A DNA stretch of 64,000 nt from Variibacter sp. (GTDB taxonomy: Bacteria; Pseudomonadota; Alphaproteobacteria; Rhizobiales; Xanthobacteraceae): assembly GCA_019689555.1 (NCBI GenBank), contig JADGHE010000002.1, positions 1 to 64,000 on the forward strand. The letters are read 5' to 3'. The notes under the pieces are model-generated. The model was given only the letters and a program-made list of their open reading frames with translations, was not told the origin of the DNA and searched no databases. Within the stretch, counting starts at the first letter, position 1. Every line of letters begins with the position of its first letter. The position numbers and the translations under genes are program-made. This document shows positions 30,401-40,362 of the stretch, one piece after another.

Positions 30401-31033
30401 ATGAAATTGGACTCGCCGCTTTTCGACTGTGTCCGCGTCAAGCCCGATCAGGATCGCCGGCTGCGTGCCACGTGCCCGCCCTGCGAATGGCCGGGCTGCG
30501 CCGAGGCGGCCACGCACCGCGCGCCGAAGGGGCGGCTCTACGAGGGCGAGTACTGGCGCTTCTGCCTCCAGCACGTCCGCGAATACAATCAGTCGTACAA
30601 CTACTTCGCCGGCATGAGCGAGGAGGCGGTGGCGCGCTTCCAGAAGGATGCGCTGACGGGGCACCGGCCGACCTGGAAGATGGGCGTGAACGGCCATGCG
30701 CCGAAAGGCGGCTTCCGGTACGGCTTCGGTCCGGATTTCAGCGCCGCGGACGATCCGCTGGGTGTGTTCCGCGAGCTGGGCGGGCGCGCGCGGTGGCAGG
30801 GGCGGACCGACCGGCCCGACCGCGAGGAGCGGACGATCCGCAACGGCGAGCGCAAGGCGTTCGAGACGCTGGGTCTCGAGCTCAACGCCACGTCCGCCGA
30901 CATCAAGGCCCGCTTCAAGGAGCTCGTGAAGCGCCACCATCCGGACGCGAACGGCGGCGACCGCGGCTCCGAAGACCGGCTGCGCGAGATCATTCAGGCC
31001 TACAAGTATCTGAAGTCCGCCGGCTACTGCTGA
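30401..31033 (+). CDS. DnaJ-domain protein next to cobS-cobT
   Basis: 210 residues with a J-domain at the C-terminus (AFETLGLELNATSADIKARF, HPD in VKRHHPDANGG) rather than the N-terminus. The N-terminal half has a conserved-looking Cys/His cluster (CPPCEWPGC, ATHRAP, FCLQHVREYNQSYN) that may bind zinc. A gene of this form precedes cobS in many Hyphomicrobiales. A chaperone role for the AAA+ cobaltochelatase is plausible but inferred from position. Confidence 0.85.
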   Translation: MKLDSPLFDCVRVKPDQDRRLRATCPPCEWPGCAEAATHRAPKGRLYEGEYWRFCLQHVREYNQSYNYFAGMSEEAVARFQKDALTGHRPTWKMGVNGHAPKGGFRYGFGPDFSAADDPLGVFRELGGRARWQGRTDRPDREERTIRNGERKAFETLGLELNATSADIKARFKELVKRHHPDANGGDRGSEDRLREIIQAYKYLKSAGYC

Positions 31034-31141
31034 GGGCGGCGACCCGCTGCGCCAGGCCCTGAGGACCAGCCGACCGCGCCCACCGGCAAGCCCGGCCGAA
31101 CCGGTGGTCAAGGCTGATCGCGATGGCTATATATCCGGCCG

Positions 31142-31169
31142 TCGGCAAGTCTGCCGAACAGGGTTTTTT
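31142..31169 (+). terminator. possible terminator after the DnaJ-domain gene
   Basis: TCGGCA and TGCCGA pair around AGTC, and six T follow after a short gap. The stem is only 6 bp. It separates the DnaJ-domain gene from cobS, so the two may be separate transcripts. Confidence 0.4.
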
Positions 31170-31267
31170 CTCCCCGCCCCATTCTGCTAAGTTGGAGCCT
31201 CAATCCGAACCGCTGGGGTGAACTGAAAACGGGCCTCGGGCGCTTACCTCGGGGCCACGGAGGAGCA

Positions 31268-32254
31268 ATGACGACCGCTACCGAAGACGTGGCCCGCCTG
31301 CCGGACATGAAGGTGTCGGTTCGGCAGGTCTTTGGCATCGACAGCGACATGGAAGTGCCGGCTTACTCCGAGCCGGACGAGCACGTGCCTGACCTCGATC
31401 CGGACTACCGGTTCGACCGGTCGACGACGCTCGCCATCCTCGCCGGATTTGCCAAGAACCGTCGCGTGATCGTCACCGGCTATCACGGCACCGGCAAGTC
31501 GACGCATATCGAGCAGGTGGCCGCCCGCCTGAACTGGCCGTGCGTGCGCGTCAATCTCGACAGCCATGTGAGCCGCATCGACCTGCTCGGCAAGGACGCC
31601 ATCGTGATCCGCGACGGCATGCAGGTCACCGAGTTCCGGGACGGCATCCTGCCCTGGGCCTTGCAGCACAATGTTGCGCTCTGCTTCGACGAGTACGACG
31701 CCGGGCGTCCCGACGTCATGTTCGTCATTCAGCGCGTGCTGGAGCTGTCCGGCAAGCTGACGCTGCTCGACCAGAACCGAGTGATTCGACCCCACCCGGC
31801 CTTCCGCCTCTTCGCCACGGCGAACACGATCGGCCTCGGCGACACGTCGGGCCTCTATCACGGCACGCAGCAGATCAACCAGGGTCAGATGGACCGCTGG
31901 TCGATCGTCACCACGCTCAACTATCTGCCGCACGACAAGGAGGTGGAGATCGTGCTCGCCAAGGCGAAGCACTATCGCACGCCGGAGGGACGCGACATCG
32001 TGAGCAAGATGGTGCGCGTGGCCGATCTCACCCGCAACGCCTTCATGAACGGCGACCTGTCGACCGTCATGAGCCCGCGCACGGTCATCACCTGGGCGGA
32101 GAACGCCGACATCTTCAACGACATCGGCTTCGCCTTCCGGGTGACGTTCCTCAACAAGTGCGACGAACTGGAGCGCCCGCTGGTGGCCGAGTTCTATCAG
32201 CGCTGCTTCGGTCAGGAACTGCCGGAAAGCGCGGTGAACGTCGTCCTCTCCTAA
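31268..32254 (+). CDS. cobS: cobaltochelatase subunit CobS (AAA+)
   Basis: 328-residue MoxR-like AAA+ ATPase that, with CobT and CobN, inserts cobalt into hydrogenobyrinate diamide in aerobic cobalamin synthesis. Seen: Walker [16 protein letters not shown] near residue 72, Walker [12 protein letters not shown], sensor 1 [13 protein letters not shown], and the arginine finger region in [11 protein letters not shown]. No cobN or other cob gene is in the window. GGAGGAGC stands 3-10 bases before the ATG. Confidence 0.97.
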   Translation: MTTATEDVARLPDMKVSVRQVFGIDSDMEVPAYSEPDEHVPDLDPDYRFDRSTTLAILAGFAKNRRVIVTGYHGTGKSTHIEQVAARLNWPCVRVNLDSHVSRIDLLGKDAIVIRDGMQVTEFRDGILPWALQHNVALCFDEYDAGRPDVMFVIQRVLELSGKLTLLDQNRVIRPHPAFRLFATANTIGLGDTSGLYHGTQQINQGQMDRWSIVTTLNYLPHDKEVEIVLAKAKHYRTPEGRDIVSKMVRVADLTRNAFMNGDLSTVMSPRTVITWAENADIFNDIGFAFRVTFLNKCDELERPLVAEFYQRCFGQELPESAVNVVLS

Positions 32255-32285
32255 GAGCGCTCTCCCCCGCGGGAGACGACCAGCG

Positions 32286-34181
32286 ATGGCTTCGAACAGC
32301 AAGCCCAGGTCCTCGGCCAAGGAATCCCCGGTCGAGCCGTTCAAGCGGTCCGTCGGGGCCTGCCTGCGCGCGCTCGCGCGCAACGCCGAGCTCGAGGTGG
32401 GATATGCCGCCGAGCGGCCCGCGCTCGCCGCCGGCAAGGTGCGCCTGCCGGAGCCTCCCCGCAAGCTCACGCCGCGGGACGCCGCCGTCATCCGCGGCCA
32501 TGCCGATGCGTTCGCCTTGCGCGTCGCCTGCCATGACGCCGCCGTGCACCGGCGCCTCTTGCCGGCCGGCCAGCAGGCGCGCGCGATCTTCGAGGCGGTC
32601 GAGCAGGCGCGCGTGGAGGCGATCGGCGCCCGCCGCATGGAGGGCGTGAGAGACAATCTCGCGGCGATGCTCGAGGACCGCTTTCACCGCGGGAAGTTCG
32701 ACGAGATCACCGATCGCGCCGACGCCCCCATCGAGGAAGCGGTGGCGATGATCGTGCGCGAGCGGCTCACCGGCGAGCCGCCTCCGCTCGCCGCCCGCAA
32801 GCTCGTGGATCTGTGGCGTCCGTTCATCGAGGAGCGGGCCGGCGCCGATCTTGACCGGCTCGAGCATCTGCTGGACGACCAGGAGAAGTTCGGGATCGTC
32901 GTGCACGACCTCCTCGAATCGCTCGACATGGGCGACGAGCGCAGCCACGACGCCGACGACGAGGACCAGCACGACAACGAGCGGCAAGGCCGCGAGGACG
33001 CCGACGGCGAGACCGGCGCGACGCAGGATTCCGAAGACGCCGACTCGGCCGCGCTGGAGCAGGCCGAAGTCACGGCCGACGAGCTTCCGGAGGGGGCTGC
33101 GGAGGCCGCGGACGCGCAGGCCGCCGACATGCCCGACGACAGCGAGCTCGGCGACGCCGACACGCCCGGCGAGCCGTGGCGGCCGCGGCACGGGCACAAC
33201 GAGCCGCGGGCGCCCGAGTACCGCGCCTTCAGCGACCGCTTCGACGAGGTCGTCGCGGCCGAGGATTTGTGCGAGCCCGAGGAGCTCGAACGGCTGCGCG
33301 GCTATCTCGACAAGCAGCTCTCGCACCTGCAGGGCGTCGTGGCGCGGCTTGCCAACCGCCTCCAGCGCAAGCTGATGGCGCAGCAGAGCCGCTCCTGGGA
33401 ATTCGACATGGAGGAGGGCCAGCTCGACCCCGCGCGGCTCTCCCGCGTCATCATCGATCCGTTGCACCCCCTCTCGTACAAGATCGAGAAGGACACCAAT
33501 TTCCGCGATACGGTGGTCACGCTGCTGCTCGACAATTCCGGGTCGATGCGCGGGCGCCCGATCACCGTGGCCGCCACCTGCGCCGACATTCTGGCCCGCA
33601 CGCTGGAGCGCTGCGGCGTCAAGGTGGAAATTCTCGGATTCACGACGCGCGCGTGGAAGGGCGGGCAGTCGCGCGAGGCTTGGCTTGCCGCCGGTAAGCC
33701 GCCGAATCCCGGCCGTCTCAACGATCTGCGGCACATCATCTACAAGTCGGCCGATGCGCCGTGGCGGCGCGCGCGCAAGAATCTCGGGCTCATGATGCGC
33801 GAGGGCCTGCTCAAGGAGAACATCGACGGCGAGGCGCTCGATTGGGCGCACAAGCGGCTGCTCGCGCGGCCCGAGCAGCGCCGCATCCTCATGATGATTT
33901 CGGACGGCGCGCCGGTCGACGATTCGACGCTGTCGGTGAACCCCGGCAACTATCTCGAGCGGCACCTGCGCCACGTCATCAACGAGATCGAGACTCGCTC
34001 GCCGGTGGAGCTCATCGCCATCGGCATCGGCCACGACGTGACGCGCTATTACCGCAGGGCGGTGACGATCGTCGACGCCGAGGAACTCGGCGGCGCGATG
34101 ACCGACAAGCTCGCCGAACTGTTCGACGAGCAGGCCCCGGCCGCGCCCGTCGCACGCCGGCGCAAGCGGCGCGTCGCCTGA
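32286..34181 (+). CDS. cobT: cobaltochelatase subunit CobT
   Basis: 631-residue partner of CobS. N-terminal alpha-helical region, then an acidic hinge at about residues 215-305 rich in Asp/Glu ([22 protein letters not shown]). A C-terminal von Willebrand A domain follows, with [16 protein letters not shown] near residue 415 and the later [11 protein letters not shown]. The C-terminus is a basic tail (RRRKRRVA). It follows cobS by 31 bases. The organisation fits the magnesium chelatase D-like chaperone role. Confidence 0.95.
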   Translation: MASNSKPRSSAKESPVEPFKRSVGACLRALARNAELEVGYAAERPALAAGKVRLPEPPRKLTPRDAAVIRGHADAFALRVACHDAAVHRRLLPAGQQARAIFEAVEQARVEAIGARRMEGVRDNLAAMLEDRFHRGKFDEITDRADAPIEEAVAMIVRERLTGEPPPLAARKLVDLWRPFIEERAGADLDRLEHLLDDQEKFGIVVHDLLESLDMGDERSHDADDEDQHDNERQGREDADGETGATQDSEDADSAALEQAEVTADELPEGAAEAADAQAADMPDDSELGDADTPGEPWRPRHGHNEPRAPEYRAFSDRFDEVVAAEDLCEPEELERLRGYLDKQLSHLQGVVARLANRLQRKLMAQQSRSWEFDMEEGQLDPARLSRVIIDPLHPLSYKIEKDTNFRDTVVTLLLDNSGSMRGRPITVAATCADILARTLERCGVKVEILGFTTRAWKGGQSREAWLAAGKPPNPGRLNDLRHIIYKSADAPWRRARKNLGLMMREGLLKENIDGEALDWAHKRLLARPEQRRILMMISDGAPVDDSTLSVNPGNYLERHLRHVINEIETRSPVELIAIGIGHDVTRYYRRAVTIVDAEELGGAMTDKLAELFDEQAPAAPVARRRKRRVA

Positions 34182-34397
34182 TGGCTCCGGCGGCCCGCCG
34201 CGAGCGGGCCGCTTCATGCGCGGCCTCTGCCCGCGGCCTTTACGCGTTATCCATTTGCCGCAGAGCTTTCATGCCGATGCGGCAGTCCGCGAGGTCGAGC
34301 CAATCCGCGGCGCAAGCAGGCTGCTATCTGTTGCTGTCATCTTTTGCTGCCGTTTTTTGCTGCCGTTCGCAGGCCGGCCGTGCAGCGCACGCTGCGT

Positions 34398-34541
34398 TCA
34401 CGCCGTGAGCCACAAAAACCCCAGCGCCACAAGCGCAAGCGCGACGCTCGCGACAAGCACCACCAGAACCGGCCGATCGAGATAGCCCTGCCGCGCTTCG
34501 CGCGCGGTTTCTATCACTTCGCCGCGTCCGCGCTTCTCCAT
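34398..34541 (-). CDS. 47-residue single-pass membrane protein
   Basis: MEKRGRGEVIETAREARQGY is polar, then YLDRPVLVVLVASVALALVA forms one membrane helix ending in GFLWLTA. AAAGGAGA stands 6 bases before the ATG. Not a named family. About 60 bases upstream is a GGAAC-N17-GGTT element (34583-34608, minus strand), which is weakly EcfG-like. Function unknown. Confidence 0.65.
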   Translation of the reverse strand: MEKRGRGEVIETAREARQGYLDRPVLVVLVASVALALVALGFLWLTA

Positions 34542-34633
34542 GCGCGTCTCCTTTGGGCGTCTGCTTCGCCGTTCGAAGGCATAACCGTGCGGCCTCCGAT
34601 CGGGTTCCCTTTCGGCCGCGGCGGGCTCAACGC

Positions 34634-34664
34634 AAAACAGGCCCGGCGGGCTGCGCCGGGCCTG
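34634..34664 (-). terminator. terminator after the glycine-zipper lipoprotein gene
   Basis: On the minus strand an 11-bp perfect stem (CAGGCCCGGCG / CGCCGGGCCTG, loop of 5) is followed by TTTT. It lies 48 bases after the lipoprotein stop. Confidence 0.7.
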
Positions 34665-34711
34665 CGAATCGTTGCCGATTCCTTGAGATGTGGAGATGTG
34701 CGAGCCGAGGC

Positions 34712-34981
34712 TCAGTAGCAGGGGACCTCCCGCAGACGGCCGGAGCGCGTGCGGACGTAGCAAGGCTCGGGAGGAGCGGTCGCGGCGCCGAGAATGCCGC
34801 CCGCAGCCGCGCCGACGACTCCACCGGCGACTGCGGCGCCGGCCGACCGCCCCGCCAATCCGCCGATCACGGCTCCGGTGCCAGCGCCGATGGCCGCTCC
34901 CGTCAAGGCGCGCTCCTCCCGTGCCGTTTGACACCCTGCGAGGACGCTCGCAGCGGCTGTGATGAGCAAAATCTTTCGCAT
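34712..34981 (-). CDS. glycine-zipper outer-membrane lipoprotein
   Basis: 89 residues. Signal peptide MRKILLITAAASVLAGC with a lipobox (LAGC), so it is a lipoprotein. The mature part is a glycine zipper of GxxxG/AxxxG repeats (GAAIGAGTGAVIGGLAGRSA) about 40 residues long. It ends with EPCYVRTRSGRLREVPCY, a Cys pair that could form a disulfide. Similar proteins (SlyB/OsmB-like) respond to envelope stress, but the role here is inferred. AGGACGAAGAG precedes the ATG. Confidence 0.82.
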   Translation of the reverse strand: MRKILLITAAASVLAGCQTAREERALTGAAIGAGTGAVIGGLAGRSAGAAVAGGVVGAAAGGILGAATAPPEPCYVRTRSGRLREVPCY

Positions 34982-35244
34982 TCTCTTCGTCCTCTGCTTA
35001 CCAAGCCAACATAAGTCTCCGGTTTCCGACATCGCTTGCACACGTTTGGCGCAAGGCGATGCCGCCTGTCCGCGGCCTTGAACAGCACCGCGGGACAAGA
35101 ATGAGCCGTGCAAAGGTCGGTTCCGGTGAGTCACCCAAGCCCGCTCGGCGGCCTCCATCATGACACGGCTTTGCAATTGAGGAGAGGCTGTTTTGCGGCA
35201 CAATTGCGGCAGAGGCGGCGCGCGGCGCGCGGCGAGGCTCGCGG

Positions 35245-37956
35245 CTATCGGCGCGCCGGCGAAAGCTGTGGCAGGCGCTGCTTCCGGTCCGCGATGTCGC
35301 CCCAGGGATCCCGCTTGAGGCGGGACAGCCTGCGCCCCAGATTGCCGACGGTGTACCGGCTCGCGGCGTCAAGCGAGCCGAGCTCGCTCCAGGCGATCGG
35401 CGTCGACACGGTGGCCCCCGGCCGCGCGCGCGTCGAATAGGCGCAGATCGCCGTCGCCTCGCGGCTGTTGCGCAGATAGTCGATGAAGATGCGCCCGGCG
35501 CGCTGGCGCTTCGAGGCGGTGGCGATGTAACGGTCAGGACTGTCGGCGACCATCGCGAAGGCGAGGGCGCGCGTGAACGCCTTCACCTCGTCCCACGGCG
35601 CGCATTCGATCGGCACAACGACATGCAGTCCCTTGCCGCCCGTGGTCTTTACGTAGCTCACAAGCCCGAGCGATTCGAGCCGCTCACGCACCTCGCGCGC
35701 GGCGCCAACGACGTCGCTCCATCCGACGTCGGGGCCGGGATCGAGATCGAACACGATCCGGTTCGCCGCGTCCAGCCGCGCGAGCGTGCTGCCGCGCACG
35801 TGAATCTCCAACACGCCGGCCTGCACCAGCGCGAGCAGGCCGTCGAGGTCGTCGATGGCGATGACGTGGTCTCCGTCCTCGGGCACAAGGCGCAGGCGCT
35901 CGGAGTCGAGCCCCGCGGAGGCGTGCTTCTGGAAGAAGCATGGGGCGCCGGCGCCTTCGGGACAGCGCACGAGGCTCAGCGCGCGGTTCACGACGTGAGG
36001 GGCCATCCAGTCCCACACGCTCGCGTAATAGTCGGCAAGACCCTGCTTGGTGAGCCCGATATCGGGCCAGTAGACGCGATCCGGATGCGTCAGGCGCGCA
36101 TGCGCCGTCGAAGCGGCGGCAGGGTCCTGGCCGCGGTCTTGTCCTGCGCTTGTCGCCCTTGTCGCTTTGCGTTTGGAAGCGCGATGTGCCGGCACGGCGC
36201 TGGGCATGGATTCGGCCTCCCGCACGACCTCGGTCGCCACTTTGTCGAAGCGCAGTCCTTTGAACGAAGGTTGCCGCAGCCGCATCCCGTGCGTCCATCC
36301 ACGGAAATCCACCTCCGCCACGAAGCGCGGCTCGGTCCAGATGTGCGGCCGCCCGCGCTCGTCCGGCGGCTGTGGCTTGATCGGTGAATCCGCGCGCCGC
36401 AGCGGATCGAGCTGGCGCCAGAGGTCGCGCGCGCCGGCGCGCGAGAAGCCGGTGCCGCCGCGGCCCGCATAACGCAGGACGCCGTCCTCGTAGTAACCCA
36501 GGATCAGCGCGCCGACGGCGCGCGCTTCGTGCGTCGCCGGCGCGTAGCCGACGACGACGAATTCCTGCCGGTTCGCGCACTTCGTCTTGATCCAGTCTCC
36601 CGTGCGGCCGGATCGGTACGGCGCGTCGCGCCGCTTGGAGACGATGCCCTCGAGGTCCATCTTGCACGCATGCCGGAGCAGCACGGACCCTTGGGTTTCA
36701 AAATGCGCGCTGAAGCGCACCGTTCCCTGCGGCGGCAGCGCGCCGATCAGCGGCGCGAGCATTTCTTTTCGTTCGATCAAGGGCAACCGCGCGATGTCGC
36801 GCCCGTCGAGATGCAGAAGATCGAAAGCATAGAACGCGAACGGCCCGCGGCCGCTCTTGAGCGCCTCCTGCAGCGCGGCGAAGCTCGAAAGACCCTTCTC
36901 GGTCTCCACCACCGCTTCCCCGTCGATGAGCGCCTGCCGAACGGGCAACGCGCTGAGCGCCTCCGCAACGGGCCGGAACTTGCGGGTCCAGTCGAGGCCG
37001 CGGCGGGTCTTGATCTGCACATGGCCCTTCGCGATCCGCGCCTGCATGCGGTAGCCGTCGAACTTGATCTCGTGTATCCAGCCGGCTCCGTCGGGCGGGC
37101 GGTCGCTCAGCTGCGCAAGGCACGGCGGAACGAAGTCGGGCAGCGGGGCGGCGCGCGCGACGGCTTTCCGCGGCTGCGTGGAAACGCTCGAGCCGCGCCT
37201 CTTCCCCGCCGTGCGCGTCCTTCCGGCGGGGCGCGGGCTTTTCGACTTGCTGCCGCGGGGCCCGCGCGGCCGCGCCCGCTTCTCCTGCGGCTGCGGCTTC
37301 CCTTCCGCCTCGAGCGCCGATTTCATCCTTTGCCCGGACCAGACCGCCGCCGCCGGGATCGTGCCGCGCGCAGACCGCTTGCGCACCGGCTTGCCCGCCT
37401 TGATCTCCTCCATGCTGCGGCCGGTCGCGACGGAAAGGGGCTTCTCCTCGAGAATGTCTGGATCGTCCGGCGCGCGCGCGGCCTCGTCGTCGCCCTTGAT
37501 GAGCAGCCACGGCTCCTGGCGGTCGTTGTCGCGCCGGCGCATGCGGACGAGATGCCAGCGCCCCTTCAGCTTCTCGCCGTCGAGCCGAAAATCGAGATGA
37601 CCCTTTTCGTAGCCGACATGCGGGTCTCCTTCGGGAATCCACCGTCCCCTGTCCCAGATCATCACGGTGCCGGCGCCGTACTCGCCTTCCGGAATGGTTC
37701 CCTCGAAGGCGTTGTAGGCGATCGGATGATCTTCGACGTGAACGGCGAGCCGCTTTTCTCCCGGAACGAGGCTCGGGCCCCGCGTGATCGCCCAGCTCTT
37801 CATCACCCCGTCGAGTTCGAGGCGAAGGTCGTAGTGAAGCCGGCGGGCGGCGTGCTTCTGGATGACGAACGCGGCGCCTCCGGCCTTCCCCTTCTTCCCG
37901 CGCGGCTCGCGCGTGACGTTGAAGTTGCGCTTGGCACGGTACTGTTCGAGCGCCAC
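35245..37956 (-). CDS. ligD: DNA ligase D (NHEJ)
   Basis: 903-residue multidomain enzyme of bacterial non-homologous end joining. Order: 3'-phosphoesterase (about residues 10-170, [39 protein letters not shown]), basic linker (170-270), ATP-dependent ligase with the adenylation lysine in [12 protein letters not shown] (near 290), then the primase-polymerase domain (from about 640, [36 protein letters not shown]). The start is GTG at 37956 ([10 protein letters not shown]). The PE-Lig-Pol order is that of Pseudomonas-type LigD. No ku gene is present in the window, though it should exist elsewhere. Confidence 0.96.
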   Translation of the reverse strand: MALEQYRAKRNFNVTREPRGKKGKAGGAAFVIQKHAARRLHYDLRLELDGVMKSWAITRGPSLVPGEKRLAVHVEDHPIAYNAFEGTIPEGEYGAGTVMIWDRGRWIPEGDPHVGYEKGHLDFRLDGEKLKGRWHLVRMRRRDNDRQEPWLLIKGDDEAARAPDDPDILEEKPLSVATGRSMEEIKAGKPVRKRSARGTIPAAAVWSGQRMKSALEAEGKPQPQEKRARPRGPRGSKSKSPRPAGRTRTAGKRRGSSVSTQPRKAVARAAPLPDFVPPCLAQLSDRPPDGAGWIHEIKFDGYRMQARIAKGHVQIKTRRGLDWTRKFRPVAEALSALPVRQALIDGEAVVETEKGLSSFAALQEALKSGRGPFAFYAFDLLHLDGRDIARLPLIERKEMLAPLIGALPPQGTVRFSAHFETQGSVLLRHACKMDLEGIVSKRRDAPYRSGRTGDWIKTKCANRQEFVVVGYAPATHEARAVGALILGYYEDGVLRYAGRGGTGFSRAGARDLWRQLDPLRRADSPIKPQPPDERGRPHIWTEPRFVAEVDFRGWTHGMRLRQPSFKGLRFDKVATEVVREAESMPSAVPAHRASKRKATRATSAGQDRGQDPAAASTAHARLTHPDRVYWPDIGLTKQGLADYYASVWDWMAPHVVNRALSLVRCPEGAGAPCFFQKHASAGLDSERLRLVPEDGDHVIAIDDLDGLLALVQAGVLEIHVRGSTLARLDAANRIVFDLDPGPDVGWSDVVGAAREVRERLESLGLVSYVKTTGGKGLHVVVPIECAPWDEVKAFTRALAFAMVADSPDRYIATASKRQRAGRIFIDYLRNSREATAICAYSTRARPGATVSTPIAWSELGSLDAASRYTVGNLGRRLSRLKRDPWGDIADRKQRLPQLSPARR

Positions 37957-38143
37957 GTCAATCCGCCTTCGTCATCCGCTTCCGCACGCTCTGCCCGCTT
38001 CGCGATTCGCGTTTGCGCGGCGACGCCGGGAACCGCGCCGGGTGCCGCCAGAATCCCTCGATGTGAAAACCCTTTGGTCGAGTTGAAAACTCGTCCGCCT
38101 CGGCGCGAGTTCCTGCCCCCTCGCTCCCGCGCCGCCCGGGAGG

Positions 38144-38168
38144 GGAACCTTCACCACCGCGGATGGTT
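38144..38168 (+). promoter_or_regulatory. EcfG-like promoter of the DUF1328 gene (one mismatch)
   Basis: GGAAC (38144-38148), 16-base spacer, GGTT (38165-38168) where the EcfG consensus has CGTT. It lies 41 bases before the ATG, a normal distance. The gene is in the stress island, which supports the reading. Confidence 0.45.
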
Positions 38169-38208
38169 TTTCCTGTCGGAACGCGGTTTGCGGGAAGGAG
38201 AATCGATT

Positions 38209-38388
38209 ATGCTCGGCTGGGCTCTGACGTTCCTGGTCATCGCTCTGATCGCGGCCCTGCTTGGGTTCGGCGGGATTGCTGGCGTTTCGCTCGAAATCGC
38301 GAAGATCATCTTCTTCGTGGCGATCGTGCTGTTCGCGATTGCAGCAATCGTGGGTCTGCTCCGGGGCCGCCCGCTTTCGCCCCCCTGA
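38209..38388 (+). CDS. DUF1328 small membrane protein
   Basis: 59 residues: two membrane helices, [20 protein letters not shown] and [20 protein letters not shown], with the family loop [12 protein letters not shown] between. This is the YtjA-like DUF1328 family, frequent beside alphaproteobacterial stress genes; its function is not known. GGGAAGGAG stands 9 bases before the ATG. Confidence 0.88.
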   Translation: MLGWALTFLVIALIAALLGFGGIAGVSLEIAKIIFFVAIVLFAIAAIVGLLRGRPLSPP

Positions 38389-38578
38389 GCGTCGACCGCG
38401 CAGACGCGCAAGAAGTTGCCGGACCGGCCCGCGCCTCGCCCGCGCGGGCCGATTCTTTGTGCGGCGCAGAATGGGGCTTCAACGGTCCTCGAAGCGACCG
38501 ACGTCCGGTAAGGCGACGGGGGGATTGGCGGGAGAGGAGAGGGAGCGCTCCGGGTCGGCGACGCCGCTTTCGCCTGTC

Positions 38579-39124
38579 CTACTTGCTGTCCAGAAGCACG
38601 GCCCGGGTGGCGCGATCGGGTCCGAAATCGTCGGCGCTTTCGATCGACAGGAGATCCGCCAGGCGGCCGCGGGCCCGGTTCACGCGGCTTTTGATCGTTC
38701 CGACCGCGCAGCCGCAGATTTCCGCCGCCTCCTCGTAAGAGAAGCCCGACGCGCCGACGAGGATCAGCGCCTCGCGCTGGTCCGGCGGCAGCTTGGCGAG
38801 CGCCGCGCGGAACTCCTCGAATTCGACGCGGCTGTTCTGCTCGGGCTGGGACTTCAGCGTGTCGGCATAGCTGCCGTCGCCGTCCTCCACCTCGCGGCGG
38901 CGCTTGCGGTATTCGGAGCGAAACAGGTTGCGCAGGATGGTGAAGAGCCAGGCCGACATGTTCGTGCCGGGCCGGAACGACTCGATGTTCGCAAGCGCGC
39001 GCAGGAGCGTTTCCTGCACGAGGTCATCCGCCCGGTCGACGTTGCCGCACAGGGAAATCGCGAAGGCGCGCAAACTCGGCACCGCCGCCAGCACAGCGTC
39101 TTTCACCGACGGATCGACTTTCAT
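38579..39124 (-). CDS. ecfG: general stress sigma factor EcfG (ECF15)
   Basis: 181-residue ECF sigma factor with region 2 (LCGNVDRADDLVQETLLRAL, GTNMSAWLFTILRNLFRSEY) and region 4 (LPPDQREALILVGASGFSYE, GCAVGTIKSRVNRARGRL). It is held inactive by NepR and recognises GGAAC-N16/17-CGTT. Its start overlaps nepR by one base (TGATG), so the two are made together. Region 4 also resembles the sigma-like domain of PhyR 400 bases away, which is how PhyR displaces NepR. Confidence 0.95.
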   Translation of the reverse strand: MKVDPSVKDAVLAAVPSLRAFAISLCGNVDRADDLVQETLLRALANIESFRPGTNMSAWLFTILRNLFRSEYRKRRREVEDGDGSYADTLKSQPEQNSRVEFEEFRAALAKLPPDQREALILVGASGFSYEEAAEICGCAVGTIKSRVNRARGRLADLLSIESADDFGPDRATRAVLLDSK

Positions 39125-39342
39125 CAGGAGCGATCCCCATCGTCCGGTTGATCGAGCCGCTTCAGCAGCTCGGCGAAGCGGTCGGGCACGCCCTGGCTGA
39201 CCACGTCATCATACATGGCGCGGAGTTGTTCTCCGATCTTTGCCTGGATGTCCCGCCCCAAGGTCGCACCGCGTTCAACCGGTCCCCATTCGTTCTTTTG
39301 CATTCGCTTTGTTCCGGCCCGGTTCGGCTTTCGCTCCTTCAT
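39124..39342 (-). CDS. nepR: anti-sigma factor NepR
   Basis: 72-residue anti-sigma factor sequestering EcfG. The core motif IGEQLRAMYDDVVSQGVPDR is present, followed by FAELLKRLDQ. The N-terminal 30 residues are basic and disordered. The start MKERKPNRAG at 39342 has GGGGAGA just upstream; the ATG at 39417 would extend into the promoter region and is unlikely. Diagnostic for the alphaproteobacterial general stress response. Confidence 0.93.
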   Translation of the reverse strand: MKERKPNRAGTKRMQKNEWGPVERGATLGRDIQAKIGEQLRAMYDDVVSQGVPDRFAELLKRLDQPDDGDRS

Positions 39343-39400
39343 CAGTCTCCCCTCACCCCTACTCATGATACGCTGGGTCCCCGTGCCCCTAACAAACGAC

Positions 39401-39425
39401 AACGTCAAGCGGACCAATGGGTTCC
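39401..39425 (-). promoter_or_regulatory. EcfG promoter of nepR-ecfG
   Basis: Minus strand GGAAC (39425-39421), spacer of exactly 16 bases, CGTT (39404-39401). The match to the EcfG consensus is exact. It lies 59 bases before nepR and gives positive autoregulation. Confidence 0.9.
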
Positions 39426-39433
39426 ACCAGGTT

Positions 39434-39458
39434 GGAACTTTCCCGCGTTAAGGACGTT
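39434..39458 (+). promoter_or_regulatory. EcfG promoter of phyR
   Basis: Plus strand GGAAC (39434-39438), 16-base spacer, CGTT (39455-39458). Exact consensus, 40 bases before the phyR start. It is back to back with the nepR promoter, with eight bases between the two -35 elements. Confidence 0.9.
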
Positions 39459-39498
39459 AGCGGGCCGTTACAGGTTGTGGGATTTGGCGGAGGGGACA

Positions 39499-40311
39499 TT
39501 GGTACCGACAGCTCAAGCAGTCGCTCAGCATTTGCCTTTCCTGCGGCGTTACGCACGCGCTCTCACCGGAAGCCAACAATCGGGCGACGCCTATGTGGCG
39601 GCGACGCTCGAAGCGCTCGTAGAGGATCCCTCGGTTCTCAACGATCCGGCCGGACCGCGGGTTGCGCTGTATCGCATGTTCACGTCGATCTGGAACTCGC
39701 TGGCCGTCAACCGCAAGGCGGACGCGACGGAGGCGACCGCTCCTGCCGAGCAGCGACTGAGCCATATTACGCCCCGGCCGCGGCAGGCGTTCCTTCTGGT
39801 GGCGCTCGAAGGGTTTTCCGAAGGCGACGCCGCGAAGATCCTCGACCTGGACGACGTTGCCGCGCTGCGCGAGCTGGTCGAGGAGGCGGGGCGCGAACTC
39901 GCCGCGGAGATCGCGACCGACGTCCTCATCATCGAGGACGAGACCTTCATCGCCATGGATCTCGAAGGGCTGGTGCAGAGCCTGGGCCACCGCGTTCTCG
40001 GGGTCGCGCGCACCCATGCGGAGGCGCTGGCGCTCTGCACGGTGCATCGGCCCGGCCTCATCCTCGCCGACATTCAGCTCGCCGACGGCAGCTCGGGACT
40101 GGACGCCGTCAACGATTTGCTGCGCTCCTTCGAGGTGCCGGTGATCTTCATCACGGCCTATCCCGAACGCTTCCTCACCGGCGAGCGGCCGGAGCCCGCC
40201 TTCCTGATCGCCAAGCCGTTCCAGCCGACGACGGTCTCGGCGGTGGTCAGCCAGGCCCTGTTCTTCCAGCGCAATGCGCGGCGCACGACGCCACGGCGCG
40301 CGATGGCATGA
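39499..40311 (+). CDS. phyR: general stress response regulator PhyR
   Basis: 270-residue anti-anti-sigma factor: an N-terminal sigma-like (EcfG-mimic) domain (FLRRYARALTGSQQSGDAYV, YRMFTSIWNSLAVN, then SHITPRPRQAFLLVALEGFS) and a C-terminal receiver domain from about residue 135. The receiver has acidic pocket VLIIEDETFIAMDLE, phospho-Asp in LILADIQLADGSSGLDAV, and Lys in FLIAKPFQP. When phosphorylated it binds NepR and frees EcfG. The start is read as TTG at 39499, with GGAGGGG 5 bases upstream. The frame is open further upstream but is not conserved there. Confidence 0.95.
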   Translation: MVPTAQAVAQHLPFLRRYARALTGSQQSGDAYVAATLEALVEDPSVLNDPAGPRVALYRMFTSIWNSLAVNRKADATEATAPAEQRLSHITPRPRQAFLLVALEGFSEGDAAKILDLDDVAALRELVEEAGRELAAEIATDVLIIEDETFIAMDLEGLVQSLGHRVLGVARTHAEALALCTVHRPGLILADIQLADGSSGLDAVNDLLRSFEVPVIFITAYPERFLTGERPEPAFLIAKPFQPTTVSAVVSQALFFQRNARRTTPRRAMA

Positions 40312-40362
40312 GGCCGGGGCGCGGGGTAGCCGTTGCGGGCTTCCGCCAAGGGCTGTGGGATT

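Noticed and set aside
31034-31267. Cobalamin riboswitch upstream of cobS
   Set aside because: No B12 box or matching stem pattern was visible in the 234 bases. Only a short hairpin with six T was seen.
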